DNA of 64,000 nt, from NCBI GenBank assembly GCA_905182065.1, contig CAJIZN010000001.1, positions 868,001 to 932,000 of the forward strand. Direction: 5' to 3'. A program made the position numbers and the translations under genes. The stretch is from Candidatus Marisimplicoccus framensis. Its GTDB lineage: Bacteria; Bacteroidota; Bacteroidia; Flavobacteriales; Flavobacteriaceae. Numbering within the stretch: the stretch's first letter is position 1; each line of letters begins with the position of its first letter. Positions 20,172 to 28,826 of the stretch are shown here, in pieces. Below the pieces are notes generated by a model that worked only from the letters and a program-made list of their open reading frames with translations, made no database searches and had not been told where the DNA came from.

Positions 20172-21986
20172 TTAAAATTCAGTGTATTCACAATCTACCT
20201 CTATTTGAGGCATTGGGTTTGGGAACTTAAGATTTGCTCCAGGAGTATTTTCTTCAAACATGAGTTTAATCAATTCAGATTTTTCATCTTTAATTTGATT
20301 AAGTTTTATTGTATGTTCAGCTAAATCAAAATATAATGCACCTTCAATATATGTTTTCTCTGCTTTAGTGTAAAGTGACATAGGGTGACCACTCCACATT
20401 ACAATATCGGCATCTTTACCAACTTTAAGGCTCCCAACTTTTTCATCTAAATTAAGCAGCTTAGCTGGATTAATAGTTACAAACTTCCAAGCCTCTTCTT
20501 CTGAAATATTACCATATTTAAATGCCTTTGCTGCTTCTAAGTTTAATCTTCTAGACAACTCTGAGTTATCTGAATTAAGTGCAACTGTTACACCTGCATT
20601 ATGCATAATTGAGGCATTGAAAGGAATCGCATCATTAACTTCAAATTTATAACCCCACCAATCCGAAAAAGTTGATCCACCAACTCCATGTTTAGCCATT
20701 TTATCAGCAACTTTATAGCCCTCTAAAATATGAGTGAAAATTTTTATTCTAAAATCAAATTTCTCTGCAACTTTCATTAACATATTTATCTCACTTTGCA
20801 CATATGAGTGGCTTGACACAAATCTTTTACCATTAATAACTTCCCATAGTGTTTCAAGTTCTTCATCATACCTAGGTTTATTGTTGGAGTTTTTTTGTCT
20901 TTTGCTAAGAGAATTATATCTATCCCATGTTTCTCCATAGTGCTTTGCTCTATCAAAATGATCAACAAAAACCTGCTCTACACCCATTCTTGTTTGAGGA
21001 AATCTTGAACCACTCCAATTAGACTGTTTAACATTTTCTCCCAAAGCAAATTTTATGAAAGGGTCAGCATCTTTGAAAAACATATCATCTATTTCTGATC
21101 CCCATTTTAATTTTATTATTGCAGATTGTCCACCTATAGGATTAGCAGATCCATGCAGAATCTGAACTGTAGTTACTCCACCAGCTAAATTTCTATAAAT
21201 ATTTACATCATCTGGATTAATTACATCCATTATAGATACTTCTGCTGAAGAATTGTGACCACCTTCGTTAATACTTGATGCTGCCATGTGAGAGTGTTCA
21301 TCAACTATACCTGATGTTATATGTTTGTCTGATGCATCAATTATGGAGAAATTTTTTGGTGTTTCAAGATTTTGTCCAATTGCAATTATTTTTCCATTAT
21401 CAATTAAAATATCAGAATTCTCAATTATTCCTTCATTTTCATTTGTCCAAATCGTAGCATTCTTAAAATGAATAGATTGACTTTTTGGAGTTGAGCTAAT
21501 TCCAAATCCAACATTTGGAAAAGTAACATCTGAAACGAAAGATTTAATAGAAGAAGATTTTTTAAGCTCTTTGTATTTTATATTTTTCTTTATTTCTTTT
21601 CTAGAAGAATTAAATAAAAAGGCTTCATTTTTAAAGTCAATTCCTCGTCCACTTAAATTATCTGCTGAGGTGATTTTTGAAGATATTTGAGCAAGAGATA
21701 GGTTTCCATCAATACTGTCAAATAATGTTATATTTAACCAATCATCAACTAATGAAGTTTTTGATTTAATATCTATTGAGTCTCTCTTGATCTTAGCGTT
21801 AGGTCTTAATAAGCTGTTTGAAATAACTATTTCATAAGGCTTGTTATTTATAGTTAAATTATATTCACCATCAATATTTATATTGTCAGTATTTTTGATA
21901 ATATGTCTTTGACCTTTTATCCAGTTTTCATTTATTTCAGTTTTATCATCAAAAATAGGACCTGAAGTAATTAAGAAATTTGACAA
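20172..21986 (-). CDS. Large exported amidohydrolase, C-terminal fragment (same gene as 22320-23165)
   Basis: A 604-residue reading frame that starts at a TTG only because the frame is broken upstream. It contains the metal-dependent barrel: HITSGIVDEHSHMAASS with the H-x-H metal ligands, GGVTTVQILHGSANPIGGQ, HSY and HILEGYK histidines, NSDNSELSRRLN, and the closing NPAKLLNLDEKVGSLKVGKDADIVMWSGHPMS. With the middle piece (22012-22324) and the N-terminal fragment it forms one protein of about 1,000 residues, the normal size of this flavobacterial family. Two single-base indels separate the pieces. Confidence 0.85.
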   Translation of the reverse strand: MSNFLITSGPIFDDKTEINENWIKGQRHIIKNTDNINIDGEYNLTINNKPYEIVISNSLLRPNAKIKRDSIDIKSKTSLVDDWLNITLFDSIDGNLSLAQISSKITSADNLSGRGIDFKNEAFLFNSSRKEIKKNIKYKELKKSSSIKSFVSDVTFPNVGFGISSTPKSQSIHFKNATIWTNENEGIIENSDILIDNGKIIAIGQNLETPKNFSIIDASDKHITSGIVDEHSHMAASSINEGGHNSSAEVSIMDVINPDDVNIYRNLAGGVTTVQILHGSANPIGGQSAIIKLKWGSEIDDMFFKDADPFIKFALGENVKQSNWSGSRFPQTRMGVEQVFVDHFDRAKHYGETWDRYNSLSKRQKNSNNKPRYDEELETLWEVINGKRFVSSHSYVQSEINMLMKVAEKFDFRIKIFTHILEGYKVADKMAKHGVGGSTFSDWWGYKFEVNDAIPFNASIMHNAGVTVALNSDNSELSRRLNLEAAKAFKYGNISEEEAWKFVTINPAKLLNLDEKVGSLKVGKDADIVMWSGHPMSLYTKAEKTYIEGALYFDLAEHTIKLNQIKDEKSELIKLMFEENTPGANLKFPNPMPQIEVDCEYTEF

Positions 21987-22011
21987 ATAACCTCTATCAA
22001 TTTTGCCAATT

Positions 22012-22324
22012 TTATCTCTCCAAGTTTAAAGACTTTGCAGGAATTATAGTTAATGCATCTAAAGCTGTTTTTTCACTTAAGCCATTTTTGATAGCTTTTC
22101 TTATATTTTTTAGAAAGTCCCTTTTGTTTTTTAGATCAGATGAAGTAATAGAAAAATTAATTCCATTTTTCTCTAATACTCCCAGATTACCTGGAGCTTG
22201 ATTCCAATATCTAAGTTGATTAATTGTTAGTTTTTCATTTAGATTTGAATTTGATACATCAAAGGCTTTTGGGAAGTTAACTGGAATTATAAGAGTATTA
22301 TTAAATTTTTTTAATTCTCTTACA
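22012..22324 (-). pseudogene. Middle fragment of the large amidohydrolase (third frame)
   Basis: Between the two long reading frames, a third minus-strand frame reads continuously through VRELKKFNNTLIIPVNFPKAF, YWNQAPGNLGVLEKNG and ALTIIPAKSLNL. This fits the end of a degenerate first amidohydrolase domain. One missing base near 22325 and one extra base near 22016-22020 would join it in frame to both neighbours. Confidence 0.75.
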
Positions 22325-23165
22325 TGCTTTCGTATTCTTTTCCAGACCCCTTAATTACAAAATTAAGATCAAATTCTTTTGAAAGTTTGGCAGCTCTGTA
22401 AACATTTAATTTATCATTAGCATCAAAAAGTTTAGGTAAATTTTTATTGTCAATTAATGCTTCTAAAGCTAAATCTTTAGATTCTGAAGATCCTTGCGAA
22501 TACCAATCTGCATCATAATGTAATTGTCTTATTAAAGCAATTGCACCCATAGTTGATGAAGGGTAGGATTGTTGAGAGGTTAAACTTTTTGAAAATGAGT
22601 AATGTTCTGCTGTTTTTTTTGAAATAATCCTATAGGATTCATTTTGATTATCAATTAGTCCAATAGTAAAACTTGTTCCTCTGTGAACTCCGTCACTTCT
22701 GTGTGAATTTACTATTCCAAAACCAATATCTCTGAGTCCTTTTGCATCTTTTTGATTGTAATTATAGTCTTTAAGACTATTATAGTCACTTAAAATATGA
22801 TCATTCCAATAATATCCACTTCTTGATGCTTCATATTGAGAACTTCTACCTGAGTTTGTTCTTTGAGGTTTTTTTACTCCAAAAGATGAGTGAGTCTCAA
22901 TAAAAGAGGGATAAATAAATTTCCCATCTAAATCAAAAACTATACTATTATTGGGAATAGAAAGATTTAGTCCTATGTCAATTATTTTTCCATCTCTTTC
23001 AATTAAGGTTCCATTAGAAATCAATCCTTTACTGGAATGTATATTAGCATTTATAAAAACATTGTATTGGTAATCTTTAGTCTTTACACCATCATTAACA
23101 ATAAAGTAGTCTTGACCATAAATGCTAAAAGAAAAAAATATAGATAATAATAAAAGTTTTCTCAT
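22320..23165 (-). CDS. Large exported amidohydrolase, N-terminal fragment
   Basis: 281 residues with a signal peptide (MRKLLLLSIFFSFSIYGQ, cleavage near 18), a beta-sandwich domain (FINANIHSSKGLISNGTLIERDGKIIDIG) and the start of a barrel (GKFIYPSFIETHSSFGVKKP), where the metal H-x-H is replaced by ETHSS. It stops at a TAA created by a one-base deletion near 22325. The 174 bases upstream (23166-23339) hold inverted repeats such as ACCTTATAAGGT and GTAGAA-GG-TTCTAC but no gene. Confidence 0.85.
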   Translation of the reverse strand: MRKLLLLSIFFSFSIYGQDYFIVNDGVKTKDYQYNVFINANIHSSKGLISNGTLIERDGKIIDIGLNLSIPNNSIVFDLDGKFIYPSFIETHSSFGVKKPQRTNSGRSSQYEASRSGYYWNDHILSDYNSLKDYNYNQKDAKGLRDIGFGIVNSHRSDGVHRGTSFTIGLIDNQNESYRIISKKTAEHYSFSKSLTSQQSYPSSTMGAIALIRQLHYDADWYSQGSSESKDLALEALIDNKNLPKLFDANDKLNVYRAAKLSKEFDLNFVIKGSGKEYESM

Positions 23166-23339
23166 ATTGTTTTTTTAAACCTTATAAGGTAGAAGGTTCT
23201 ACTAATATACTATAAATCAGTATATATGTATCCAACATAATAATCATTAACTATAGAAGGGTTGACCTTTAAATAATTTACTATCAGAATCTGAGGTATT
23301 TATGATAGTGCAATAAAAAACCTCAACTTCATATAGGAT

Positions 23340-23738
23340 CTATTTAATATCGACTAATTCTACATCGAAAATTAATGTAGCATTTGGAGGGATTACTCCA
23401 TTTCCTGCGCCCATTGAGCCATATCCAAGTTCACTTGGAATTACTAATCTTGCTTTTGATCCCTTATTTAATAATTGCATTGCTTCATCCCATCCTTTGA
23501 TGACTTGTCCAACACCACATGTGAATTCAATAGGTGCGCCTCGAGTAAAAGAAGAATCAATCTCACTTCCATCAATTAGTTGAAGAGAATAATGAACTGA
23601 TAACAAATCATTTGTCTTAGCATTGTCTCCTGTTCCTTTTTTTGAAATCTTGTATTTAATACCACTTTCAGTCTCTTTCATTCCTTTCGTGATATCTTTT
23701 ATTGCCTCTTGTTCAGCTTCTACTTTTTTAATCATCAA
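23340..23738 (-). CDS. FKBP-type peptidyl-prolyl isomerase domain (C-terminal half of a cyclophilin-FKBP gene)
   Basis: 132 residues containing a full FKBP domain: DLLSVHYSLQLIDGSEIDSS, IEFTCGVGQVIKGWDEAMQLLNKGSKARLVIPSELGYG, and a closing IPPNATLIFDVELVDI. The apparent TTG start at 23738 is preceded in the same frame by a helix ([24 protein letters not shown]) that reads back to the end of the upstream cyclophilin. In Bacteroidota these two domains are commonly fused, so this is best read as the second half of one exported isomerase broken by a one-base deletion near 23764. Confidence 0.85.
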   Translation of the reverse strand: MMIKKVEAEQEAIKDITKGMKETESGIKYKISKKGTGDNAKTNDLLSVHYSLQLIDGSEIDSSFTRGAPIEFTCGVGQVIKGWDEAMQLLNKGSKARLVIPSELGYGSMGAGNGVIPPNATLIFDVELVDIK

Positions 23739-23749
23739 CTTCGCTTTTA

Positions 23750-24352
23750 TTATTGAGATAGCTTCTCAAATATATTTGGAGCATCAAAATTATTAGCATC
23801 TTCTCCTACTCTTACAATATTTATATTTTTGATTATATCTTCTTGTTCTACACTGTCTACTATGTCTAAACCTGAAGAAACTTTGCCAAAAATACTATGT
23901 TTACCATCTAACCAAGGTGTCTCAACATGAGTAATAAAGAATTGACTTCCATTAGTTCCTGGACCAGAGTTAGCCATGGATAAAATTCCAGGTCCGTCAT
24001 GTGTAAGATCTGAACTAAATTCATCATCAAATTGATATCCTGGACCTCCAGAACCTGTTCCTGTAGGATCGCCACCTTGAATCATAAAATTCTCTATAAC
24101 TCTATGAAACTTGAGACCGTTATAATATGGTTTTCCAGAGTGTTGTTCATCAACAATTGGATGATTACCTTCAGCTAATGCAACAAAATTTGATACAGTA
24201 GTGGGAACTTGTTCGAAATATAATTGGAGAACTATATTGCCTTTAGATGTTTCTATATCAGCATATAATCCATCAGATAAATCTGAGTAGTTATTCATAT
24301 TACATGAGTTTAAAGTTAGTATTGAGATTAAGATTAATAAATTCTTATTCAT
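23750..24352 (-). CDS. Cyclophilin-type peptidyl-prolyl isomerase lipoprotein (N-terminal half)
   Basis: 200 residues. A lipoprotein signal ([18 protein letters not shown], lipobox cysteine at ~17) is followed by a cyclophilin fold: [61 protein letters not shown]. It likely assists folding of envelope proteins at the outer membrane or in the periplasm. The frame ends 12 bases before the FKBP frame; see that entry for the broken fusion. The start overlaps nrnA by 8 bases. Confidence 0.88.
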   Translation of the reverse strand: MNKNLLILISILTLNSCNMNNYSDLSDGLYADIETSKGNIVLQLYFEQVPTTVSNFVALAEGNHPIVDEQHSGKPYYNGLKFHRVIENFMIQGGDPTGTGSGGPGYQFDDEFSSDLTHDGPGILSMANSGPGTNGSQFFITHVETPWLDGKHSIFGKVSSGLDIVDSVEQEDIIKNINIVRVGEDANNFDAPNIFEKLSQ

Positions 24353-25355
24353 AGTTTTCTTTTATGTGATGTTTAATATCTTTTATAAACTTTTTTTCAG
24401 TTTCTATTAAACTTAATTTAGATATTCCTCCTGATGCATATTCATGTCCACCCCCATTAAAATGTCTAGAAGCAAATATATTAACTTTAAAATCACCTTT
24501 AGATCTAAATGAAATTTTTATTAATCCTTCATCTTTTTTCTCAATAAATAGAACAGAACAAAGAATTCCAGTTACACTTAATCCAAAGTTCACAAATCCT
24601 TCGCTATCTCCTTTTTTAAAGTCATTTATTTTCTGATCATGATCAGTTATCATTGTATACAAGACAGGAAGTCCATCAATTTTTTTATAGTTATTAATAG
24701 CAGCTCCTAAAAGTTTTAATCTTTTAAATTGAAAATTATTATGAAGTTTCTCATAAATCTCTGTTACATTAACTCCATAATTAATTAATTCTGACCCAGT
24801 TTTTAATGTTTTAGAGGTTGTTGAGGGATAACGAAAAGAACCTGTATCAGCAACAATTCCAGTGTAAAGGCAAGTAGCAATTTTATTATTTATTTTATTC
24901 TTATCTATTAAGCAAATAAAATCATAAACCATCTCACATGTTGAGCTCATCTTTGAATCAGAGATCATAATATCTGCGTATTTATCTGGATTTTCATGAT
25001 GATCTATCATAATAATCTTTGCAGATGATTTTGAAATTAAATTTGACAAATTACGAGCTCTACTTAGGCTGTTAAAATCTAGTGTAAAAATAATATCTGC
25101 ATTCTTTAATAAATTTGTAGATTTTTCTTTTTCATTATCAAAAACTAGTACACTTTTTGATCCTGGCAGAAAGTTTAAAATATCTGTATACTGGTTAGGT
25201 GAAATAATATTAACATTATTTTCATTTTTAAAAAAATGATAAAGTGCAAGACAGCTTCCCAAAGCATCAGCATCTGGACTACTATGAGGTATCAAAATAA
25301 TATTTTTATTTTTTGATAAAACATCATTAATGTTAATTAGAATTTTTTCATTCAT
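24345..25355 (-). CDS. nrnA: DHH-family oligoribonuclease / pAp phosphatase
   Basis: A 336-residue cytoplasmic phosphoesterase that degrades short RNA oligonucleotides and 3'-phosphoadenosine 5'-phosphate in related bacteria. Motifs: [31 protein letters not shown], the name-giving [28 protein letters not shown], and the C-terminal DHHA1 glycine-rich [10 protein letters not shown]. Full length. Divergent from ndk with an 88-base intergenic region. Confidence 0.92.
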   Translation of the reverse strand: MNEKILININDVLSKNKNIILIPHSSPDADALGSCLALYHFFKNENNVNIISPNQYTDILNFLPGSKSVLVFDNEKEKSTNLLKNADIIFTLDFNSLSRARNLSNLISKSSAKIIMIDHHENPDKYADIMISDSKMSSTCEMVYDFICLIDKNKINNKIATCLYTGIVADTGSFRYPSTTSKTLKTGSELINYGVNVTEIYEKLHNNFQFKRLKLLGAAINNYKKIDGLPVLYTMITDHDQKINDFKKGDSEGFVNFGLSVTGILCSVLFIEKKDEGLIKISFRSKGDFKVNIFASRHFNGGGHEYASGGISKLSLIETEKKFIKDIKHHIKENYE

Positions 25356-25431
25356 AAGTGGGCTAATATAATATTATATTGAAAATTAAAATAAAGTAAT
25401 TCTTAAAACTTTTTTTAATCATAGATATTAT

Positions 25432-25439
25432 TAAATTTG
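25432..25439 (+). promoter_or_regulatory. Bacteroidota -7 box (TAnnTTTG) immediately before ndk
   Basis: TAAATTTG matches the Bacteroidota housekeeping -7 consensus and ends only 4 bases before the ndk ATG. No clear -33 TTTG at 19 bases was found. If functional, transcription would start at or near the ATG, giving a leaderless mRNA. Confidence 0.4.
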
Positions 25440-25443
25440 CCGC

Positions 25444-25845
25444 ATGAATTCAAATAGAACATTTACAATGCTTAAGCCTGACTCTATAGAGCAGGGAAAT
25501 ATGCTTCCAATATTAAATATGATTGAGAATGCAGGATTTAAAATTATTGCACTGAAGTATAAAAGAATGAATAGAGAAGAGGCTGAAAGTTTTTATTCAG
25601 TACATTCAGATAAACCTTTTTTTAGTGATTTGGTTACTTTTATGACTAGAGGTCCAATAATTGCGGCAGCTCTTGAAAAAGATAACGCTGTTGAAGAATT
25701 TAGAAAACTTATTGGATCTACTGATCCTTTAGAGGCATTAGAAGGAACAATTAGAAAGAAATTTGCAAAATCTAAGGGTGAAAACGCGGTACATGGATCA
25801 GATAGTAATGAAAATGCAGCTCTTAGAAATAGATTTTCATTTTGA
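25444..25845 (+). CDS. ndk: Nucleoside diphosphate kinase
   Basis: Balances nucleoside di- and triphosphate pools by phosphate transfer through an active-site histidine. The 133 residues show [26 protein letters not shown], the [20 protein letters not shown] active-site loop with the catalytic His, and a terminal F. The ATG at 25444 gives the standard N-terminus. Single gene facing away from nrnA and towards DUF721. Confidence 0.96.
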   Translation: MNSNRTFTMLKPDSIEQGNMLPILNMIENAGFKIIALKYKRMNREEAESFYSVHSDKPFFSDLVTFMTRGPIIAAALEKDNAVEEFRKLIGSTDPLEALEGTIRKKFAKSKGENAVHGSDSNENAALRNRFSF

Positions 25846-25859
25846 TAAAAATGAAATCT

Positions 25860-26156
25860 TTAGCTAAGTTCCATATCCTTTATATACTCTTTACCAAGCT
25901 CATTATTTATTAGCTTAATAATCTTTACTTTCTCAAAAGTTAGTTCTTCTTTCAATACTGATGACTTTAACTTAACATAGAGAATACCTTTTTGGTAGTA
26001 AACTTTGTAAGTGTATTTCTGAATGTTTTTACCCATTGTTTTTACCCAAGCATCTTGAACTTTAATATTGTCAATTCCAATTCTAAAGTGTTTTTGAGAA
26101 AAAACATCTTCAATAATTTTTGAAATATTTTTTAACTCCCCTCTTTTACTCATCAT
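25860..26156 (-). CDS. DUF721 (DciA-like) protein
   Basis: 98 residues of the DUF721 family, related in sequence to the helicase-loader DciA; in Bacteroidota it is typically encoded beside recF. Pattern: KNISKIIEDVFSQKHF, VQDAWVKTMGKNIQKYTYKVYYQKGILYVKLKSSVLKEEL, LINNELGKEYIKDMEL. Its start overlaps the restored end of recF (26146) by 11 bases, supporting a replication/repair operon. A direct role in helicase loading is by family only. Confidence 0.85.
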   Translation of the reverse strand: MMSKRGELKNISKIIEDVFSQKHFRIGIDNIKVQDAWVKTMGKNIQKYTYKVYYQKGILYVKLKSSVLKEELTFEKVKIIKLINNELGKEYIKDMELS

Positions 26157-27247
26157 TCTTTAATTTTTCAAGATCAAATATTTCTTCTTTATTTTTTGAT
26201 TCAGAAAGAGCATCTTTAACCCTATCAATATGAGTGTCAGTTATAAAAATCTGACCAAAATCCTTTCTTTTCTAAAATTTGAACGATCTGTCTTACTCTC
26301 TCTTGGTCTAATTTATCAAATATATCATCTAATAGTACAATAGGGGAGTTTCCAAATTTTGTTTTATAGTAATCAAACTGTGCTAGTTTCAATGCTATTA
26401 GAAAAGACTTTTGTTGTCCCTGACTTCCAAAATTCTTTATTTTATTGTTGTCAATAGTGAAATTAAGATCATCTCGATGAGTTCCTTTTGAAGTATACTG
26501 AAGAAATCTATCTTTTGACAAACTTTCATTAAGAACTTCAGAAAAACTTCCAGTATTTAAGTCACTTTTATAATTTATATCAACCAATTCATTACCTGAA
26601 CTTATATCTGAATAGTATTTTTTAAAAATTGGAATAAATGCTGTCATAAATTTAGATCTCTCTTTATAGATAGGAGTTCCAATACTAATTAATTGCTGAT
26701 CATAAGATTCGATAGTGTCTTTATCAAATTTTCTATTAATAAAAAAGTATTTTAAGAGGGAGTTTCTTTGAGATATCACCTTATTATAATCAATAACTCT
26801 TTTGAGATAGACTTTGTCAACCTGACCAATTACGGAGTCAATAAATTTTCTTCTCATTTCACTACCTTCAATTATTAGATTTCGATCATGTGGAGATATA
26901 ATGATAAGATTAATTAATCCAATATGATCTGATATTCTCTTATATACTTTACTATTTTTTTTTATGATTTTTTTATCACCTATTTTATAATAACAATGAA
27001 TATTTTCATTTCTATCATCAATTTTAAAATCTCCACTTATAGAAAAATATTCAGATCCAGTTTTTACATTTTGAGAAGTTGACGGGTTAAAATAACTTTT
27101 GGTGAATGCTAAATGATATATAGAATCAACTATATTGGTCTTGCCAATCCCGTTTTTTCCGATAAAACAATTGATCTTTTTATTAAAACTTAACTTGAAT
27201 TTCTCAAGGTTTTTATAATTATCAATTTTTAGTGAATGTAAAAACAT
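26146..27247 (-). CDS. recF: DNA replication and repair protein RecF (frameshifted near the 3' end)
   Basis: An ATP-binding SMC-like protein that loads RecA at gaps. Visible motifs: MFLHSLKIDNYKNLEKFKLSF, Walker A FIGKNGIGKTNIVDSIY, the signature FGSQGQQKSFLIALKLAQF, and Walker B PIVLLDDIFDKLDQERV. The uninterrupted frame stops at 26237 after a wrong tail (GFWSDFYN). Removing one A from the AAAA run at 26257-26260 restores GFGQIFITDTHIDRVKDAL and a natural end at 26146. Core ATPase motifs lie before the break, but the D-loop/H-loop tail depends on the correction. Confidence 0.92.
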
Positions 27248-27270
27248 AATAAGTATTCAAAATAAAACAT

Positions 27271-27278
27271 TAATTTTG
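27271..27278 (+). promoter_or_regulatory. Candidate -7 box upstream of the TPR membrane-protein gene
   Basis: TAATTTTG fits TAnnTTTG and lies 17 bases before the ATG at 27296 in the short divergent region with recF. No -33 element at the expected spacing is evident, so support is weak. Confidence 0.3.
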
Positions 27279-27295
27279 AGATTCAAAAAATTATT

Positions 27296-27547
27296 ATGGC
27301 AACATTTAATAGAAGAGGATATAAAAAGAGTAAAAGTGAAAGAGCTCAAAAAGGAGATAAGAGTCAAACTGCTGAAGTATTTGAATCACTAGATTCAACT
27401 GCTAATAAATCTGAACAATGGATACTAAAAAATCAAAATGTTATTTTTATTGGAATTGCAGTAATATCAATTTCAGTTATTTCATACTTGGGATATGAAA
27501 GATTTATTTCTGAGCCTAATGAGAAAATTGGCAATAAGCGAGCTTAG
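27296..27547 (+). CDS. Membrane-anchored TPR protein (YfgM-like), N-terminal part
   Basis: 83 residues: a basic, hydrophilic N-terminus (MATFNRRGYKKSKSERAQKGD), AEVFESLDSTANKSEQWILKNQ, then one membrane helix (VIFIGIAVISISVISYLGY). The organisation is that of the flavobacterial tetratricopeptide membrane protein usually ~250 residues long. The frame is broken in the AAAA run at 27524-27527. With three As it continues directly into EKLAISELSKAQSFFEQAL of the next fragment. Confidence 0.82.
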   Translation: MATFNRRGYKKSKSERAQKGDKSQTAEVFESLDSTANKSEQWILKNQNVIFIGIAVISISVISYLGYERFISEPNEKIGNKRA

Positions 27548-28058
27548 TAAAGCTCAATCCTTCTTTGAGCAAGCTTTAGTTTCTAATGAATCTGATTCAT
27601 TATTTAAACTTGCCTTAAATGGTGGAGAAGGAAAATATGGGTTTTTAGATATAGTTGATGAATATTCAGGTACTAAAGCTTCTAATCTTGCTAATTACTC
27701 TATTGGTATGTCTTACTTAAATTTAAAAGAGTATGACAATGCAATAATTTATTTAGAAAAATTTAAATCTGATGATATTCTTCTTAAATCAATTTCATTA
27801 GGAACAATTGGAGACTGTTTCTCTGAATTGAATCAGCCTGACGAAGCTTTTGAGTATTATCAAAAAGCCTTCAAGCATAATGAAAATATATACACTACTC
27901 CTAAATACCTTTTTAAGGCTGCATTAATTGGTTCTGAAATAGGTAATTACGGGTCTGCTATTAACTATTTAAATAGAATTAAAGATGATTTTCCTGATTC
28001 TTATGAATCTAGTTTAGTGGAGGTTCAACTTGGAAGAATTGAAAACTTAAATAATTAA
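27495..28058 (+). CDS. Membrane-anchored TPR protein (YfgM-like), C-terminal part
   Basis: The overlapping frame from about 27528 to 28058 encodes the periplasmic TPR domain: KAQSFFEQAL, GGEGKYGFLDIVDEYSGTKASNLANYSIGMSYLNLKEYDNAI, DCFSELNQPDEAFEYYQKAF, AINYLNRIKDDFPDSYE. The ATG at 27495 is not a natural start. YfgM-type proteins associate with the Sec translocon and periplasmic chaperones in other bacteria; that role is not shown here. It ends one base before the ribH ATG. Confidence 0.82.
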   Translation: MKDLFLSLMRKLAISELSKAQSFFEQALVSNESDSLFKLALNGGEGKYGFLDIVDEYSGTKASNLANYSIGMSYLNLKEYDNAIIYLEKFKSDDILLKSISLGTIGDCFSELNQPDEAFEYYQKAFKHNENIYTTPKYLFKAALIGSEIGNYGSAINYLNRIKDDFPDSYESSLVEVQLGRIENLNN

Positions 28059-28059
28059 T

Positions 28060-28543
28060 ATGTCAGCAAAAAAGACTGGAAAACTTTTATCCAGATCTAT
28101 TTCCATTGATAATCCCAATAAAATTAAAATTGCTTGTGTTATTTCAGAATGGCACTAATGAAATAACAGAAAGCTTTTACAATGGAGCTTTAAATAAATT
28201 TTCTCAATATGGGGTTCTAGAGAACAATGTTGATAAAGTATATGTGCCCGGTAGCTTTGAATTAATTTTTGCAACTAAAAATTTAATTAATAAAGACTAT
28301 GACGCAATTATATCAATGGGCTGTATTATCAAAGGAGAAACAAATCATTTTGAATTCATTTCCTCAGCTGTGGTAGATGGAATAAAAGATTTAAATATTA
28401 TATCTAATATTCCAATCATTTTATGTGTGACTACCGATGATAATATTCAACAGTCAATTGATAGGAGTGGAGGTAAATTTGGAAACAAAGGTGCAGATTC
28501 TGCTGAAGCTGCTTTAAAAATGATTATGATTAATTCTAAATAA
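28060..28543 (+). CDS. ribH: 6,7-dimethyl-8-ribityllumazine synthase, apparent frameshift
   Basis: Makes the riboflavin precursor lumazine from ribitylamino-uracil and dihydroxybutanone phosphate. The natural start is ATG 28060 (MSAKKTGKLLSRS), which reads to KIKIACVISEW and then stops at 28156. The rest lies in the +1 frame from about 28151: TNEITESFYNGALNKF, VPGSFELIFATKNL, GCIIKGETNHFEFI with the catalytic His, SIDRSGGKFGNKGADSAEAA. Dropping one base in TGGCACT at 28150-28156 gives the family-length SEWTNEITES. The 28106 start for the long frame is an artefact of the break. Confidence 0.9.
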
Positions 28544-28550
28544 TACTTAA

Positions 28551-28826
28551 TTGTTTAATTTAAATAAAAACAGAAGATTTAATTATACACCTCGATTTTT
28601 TAGAGGAAAAGAGGATATTTCAATTAATTTTGAATCAAAGATTTCCAAATCTAGAGACCAATACAATTCAATTGATATGGGTATGAATTGGAGTGATCAG
28701 AGAGATAAAAAGCGAAACACAGGAAATAGAGGTGTAAATCTGACATTAATACTCATTGTTGTTTTTTTAATTTTGGTATTTTTATATATCATTGATTTTG
28801 ATTTAACAATTTTCTACACCAATTAA
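28551..28826 (+). CDS. Small membrane protein found between ribH and mutL
   Basis: 91 residues: a charged N-terminal half (FNLNKNRRFNYTPRFFRGKED ... GMNWSDQRDKKR) and one C-terminal membrane helix (LTLILIVVFLILVFLYIIDFDL). Flavobacteria often carry this gene in this position. It is sometimes mislabelled riboflavin synthase beta subunit because of its neighbour, but nothing in the sequence supports that. Start is TTG at 28551. The stop overlaps mutL by one base (TAATG). Confidence 0.75.
   Translation: MFNLNKNRRFNYTPRFFRGKEDISINFESKISKSRDQYNSIDMGMNWSDQRDKKRNTGNRGVNLTLILIVVFLILVFLYIIDFDLTIFYTN

Noticed and set aside
23166-23339. Riboswitch or terminator in the gap before the large amidohydrolase
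   Set aside because: Several small inverted repeats exist but none has a GC-rich stem followed by a T run in the right orientation, and no known aptamer pattern was recognised.
28140-28165. Programmed ribosomal frameshift in ribH
   Set aside because: There is no slippery heptamer or downstream pseudoknot, and similar breaks occur in many unrelated genes of the window.
28551-28826. Riboflavin synthase subunit beta (name sometimes attached to this small gene)
   Set aside because: The sequence is a charged segment plus one membrane helix and has no lumazine synthase motif; the name derives from its neighbour.
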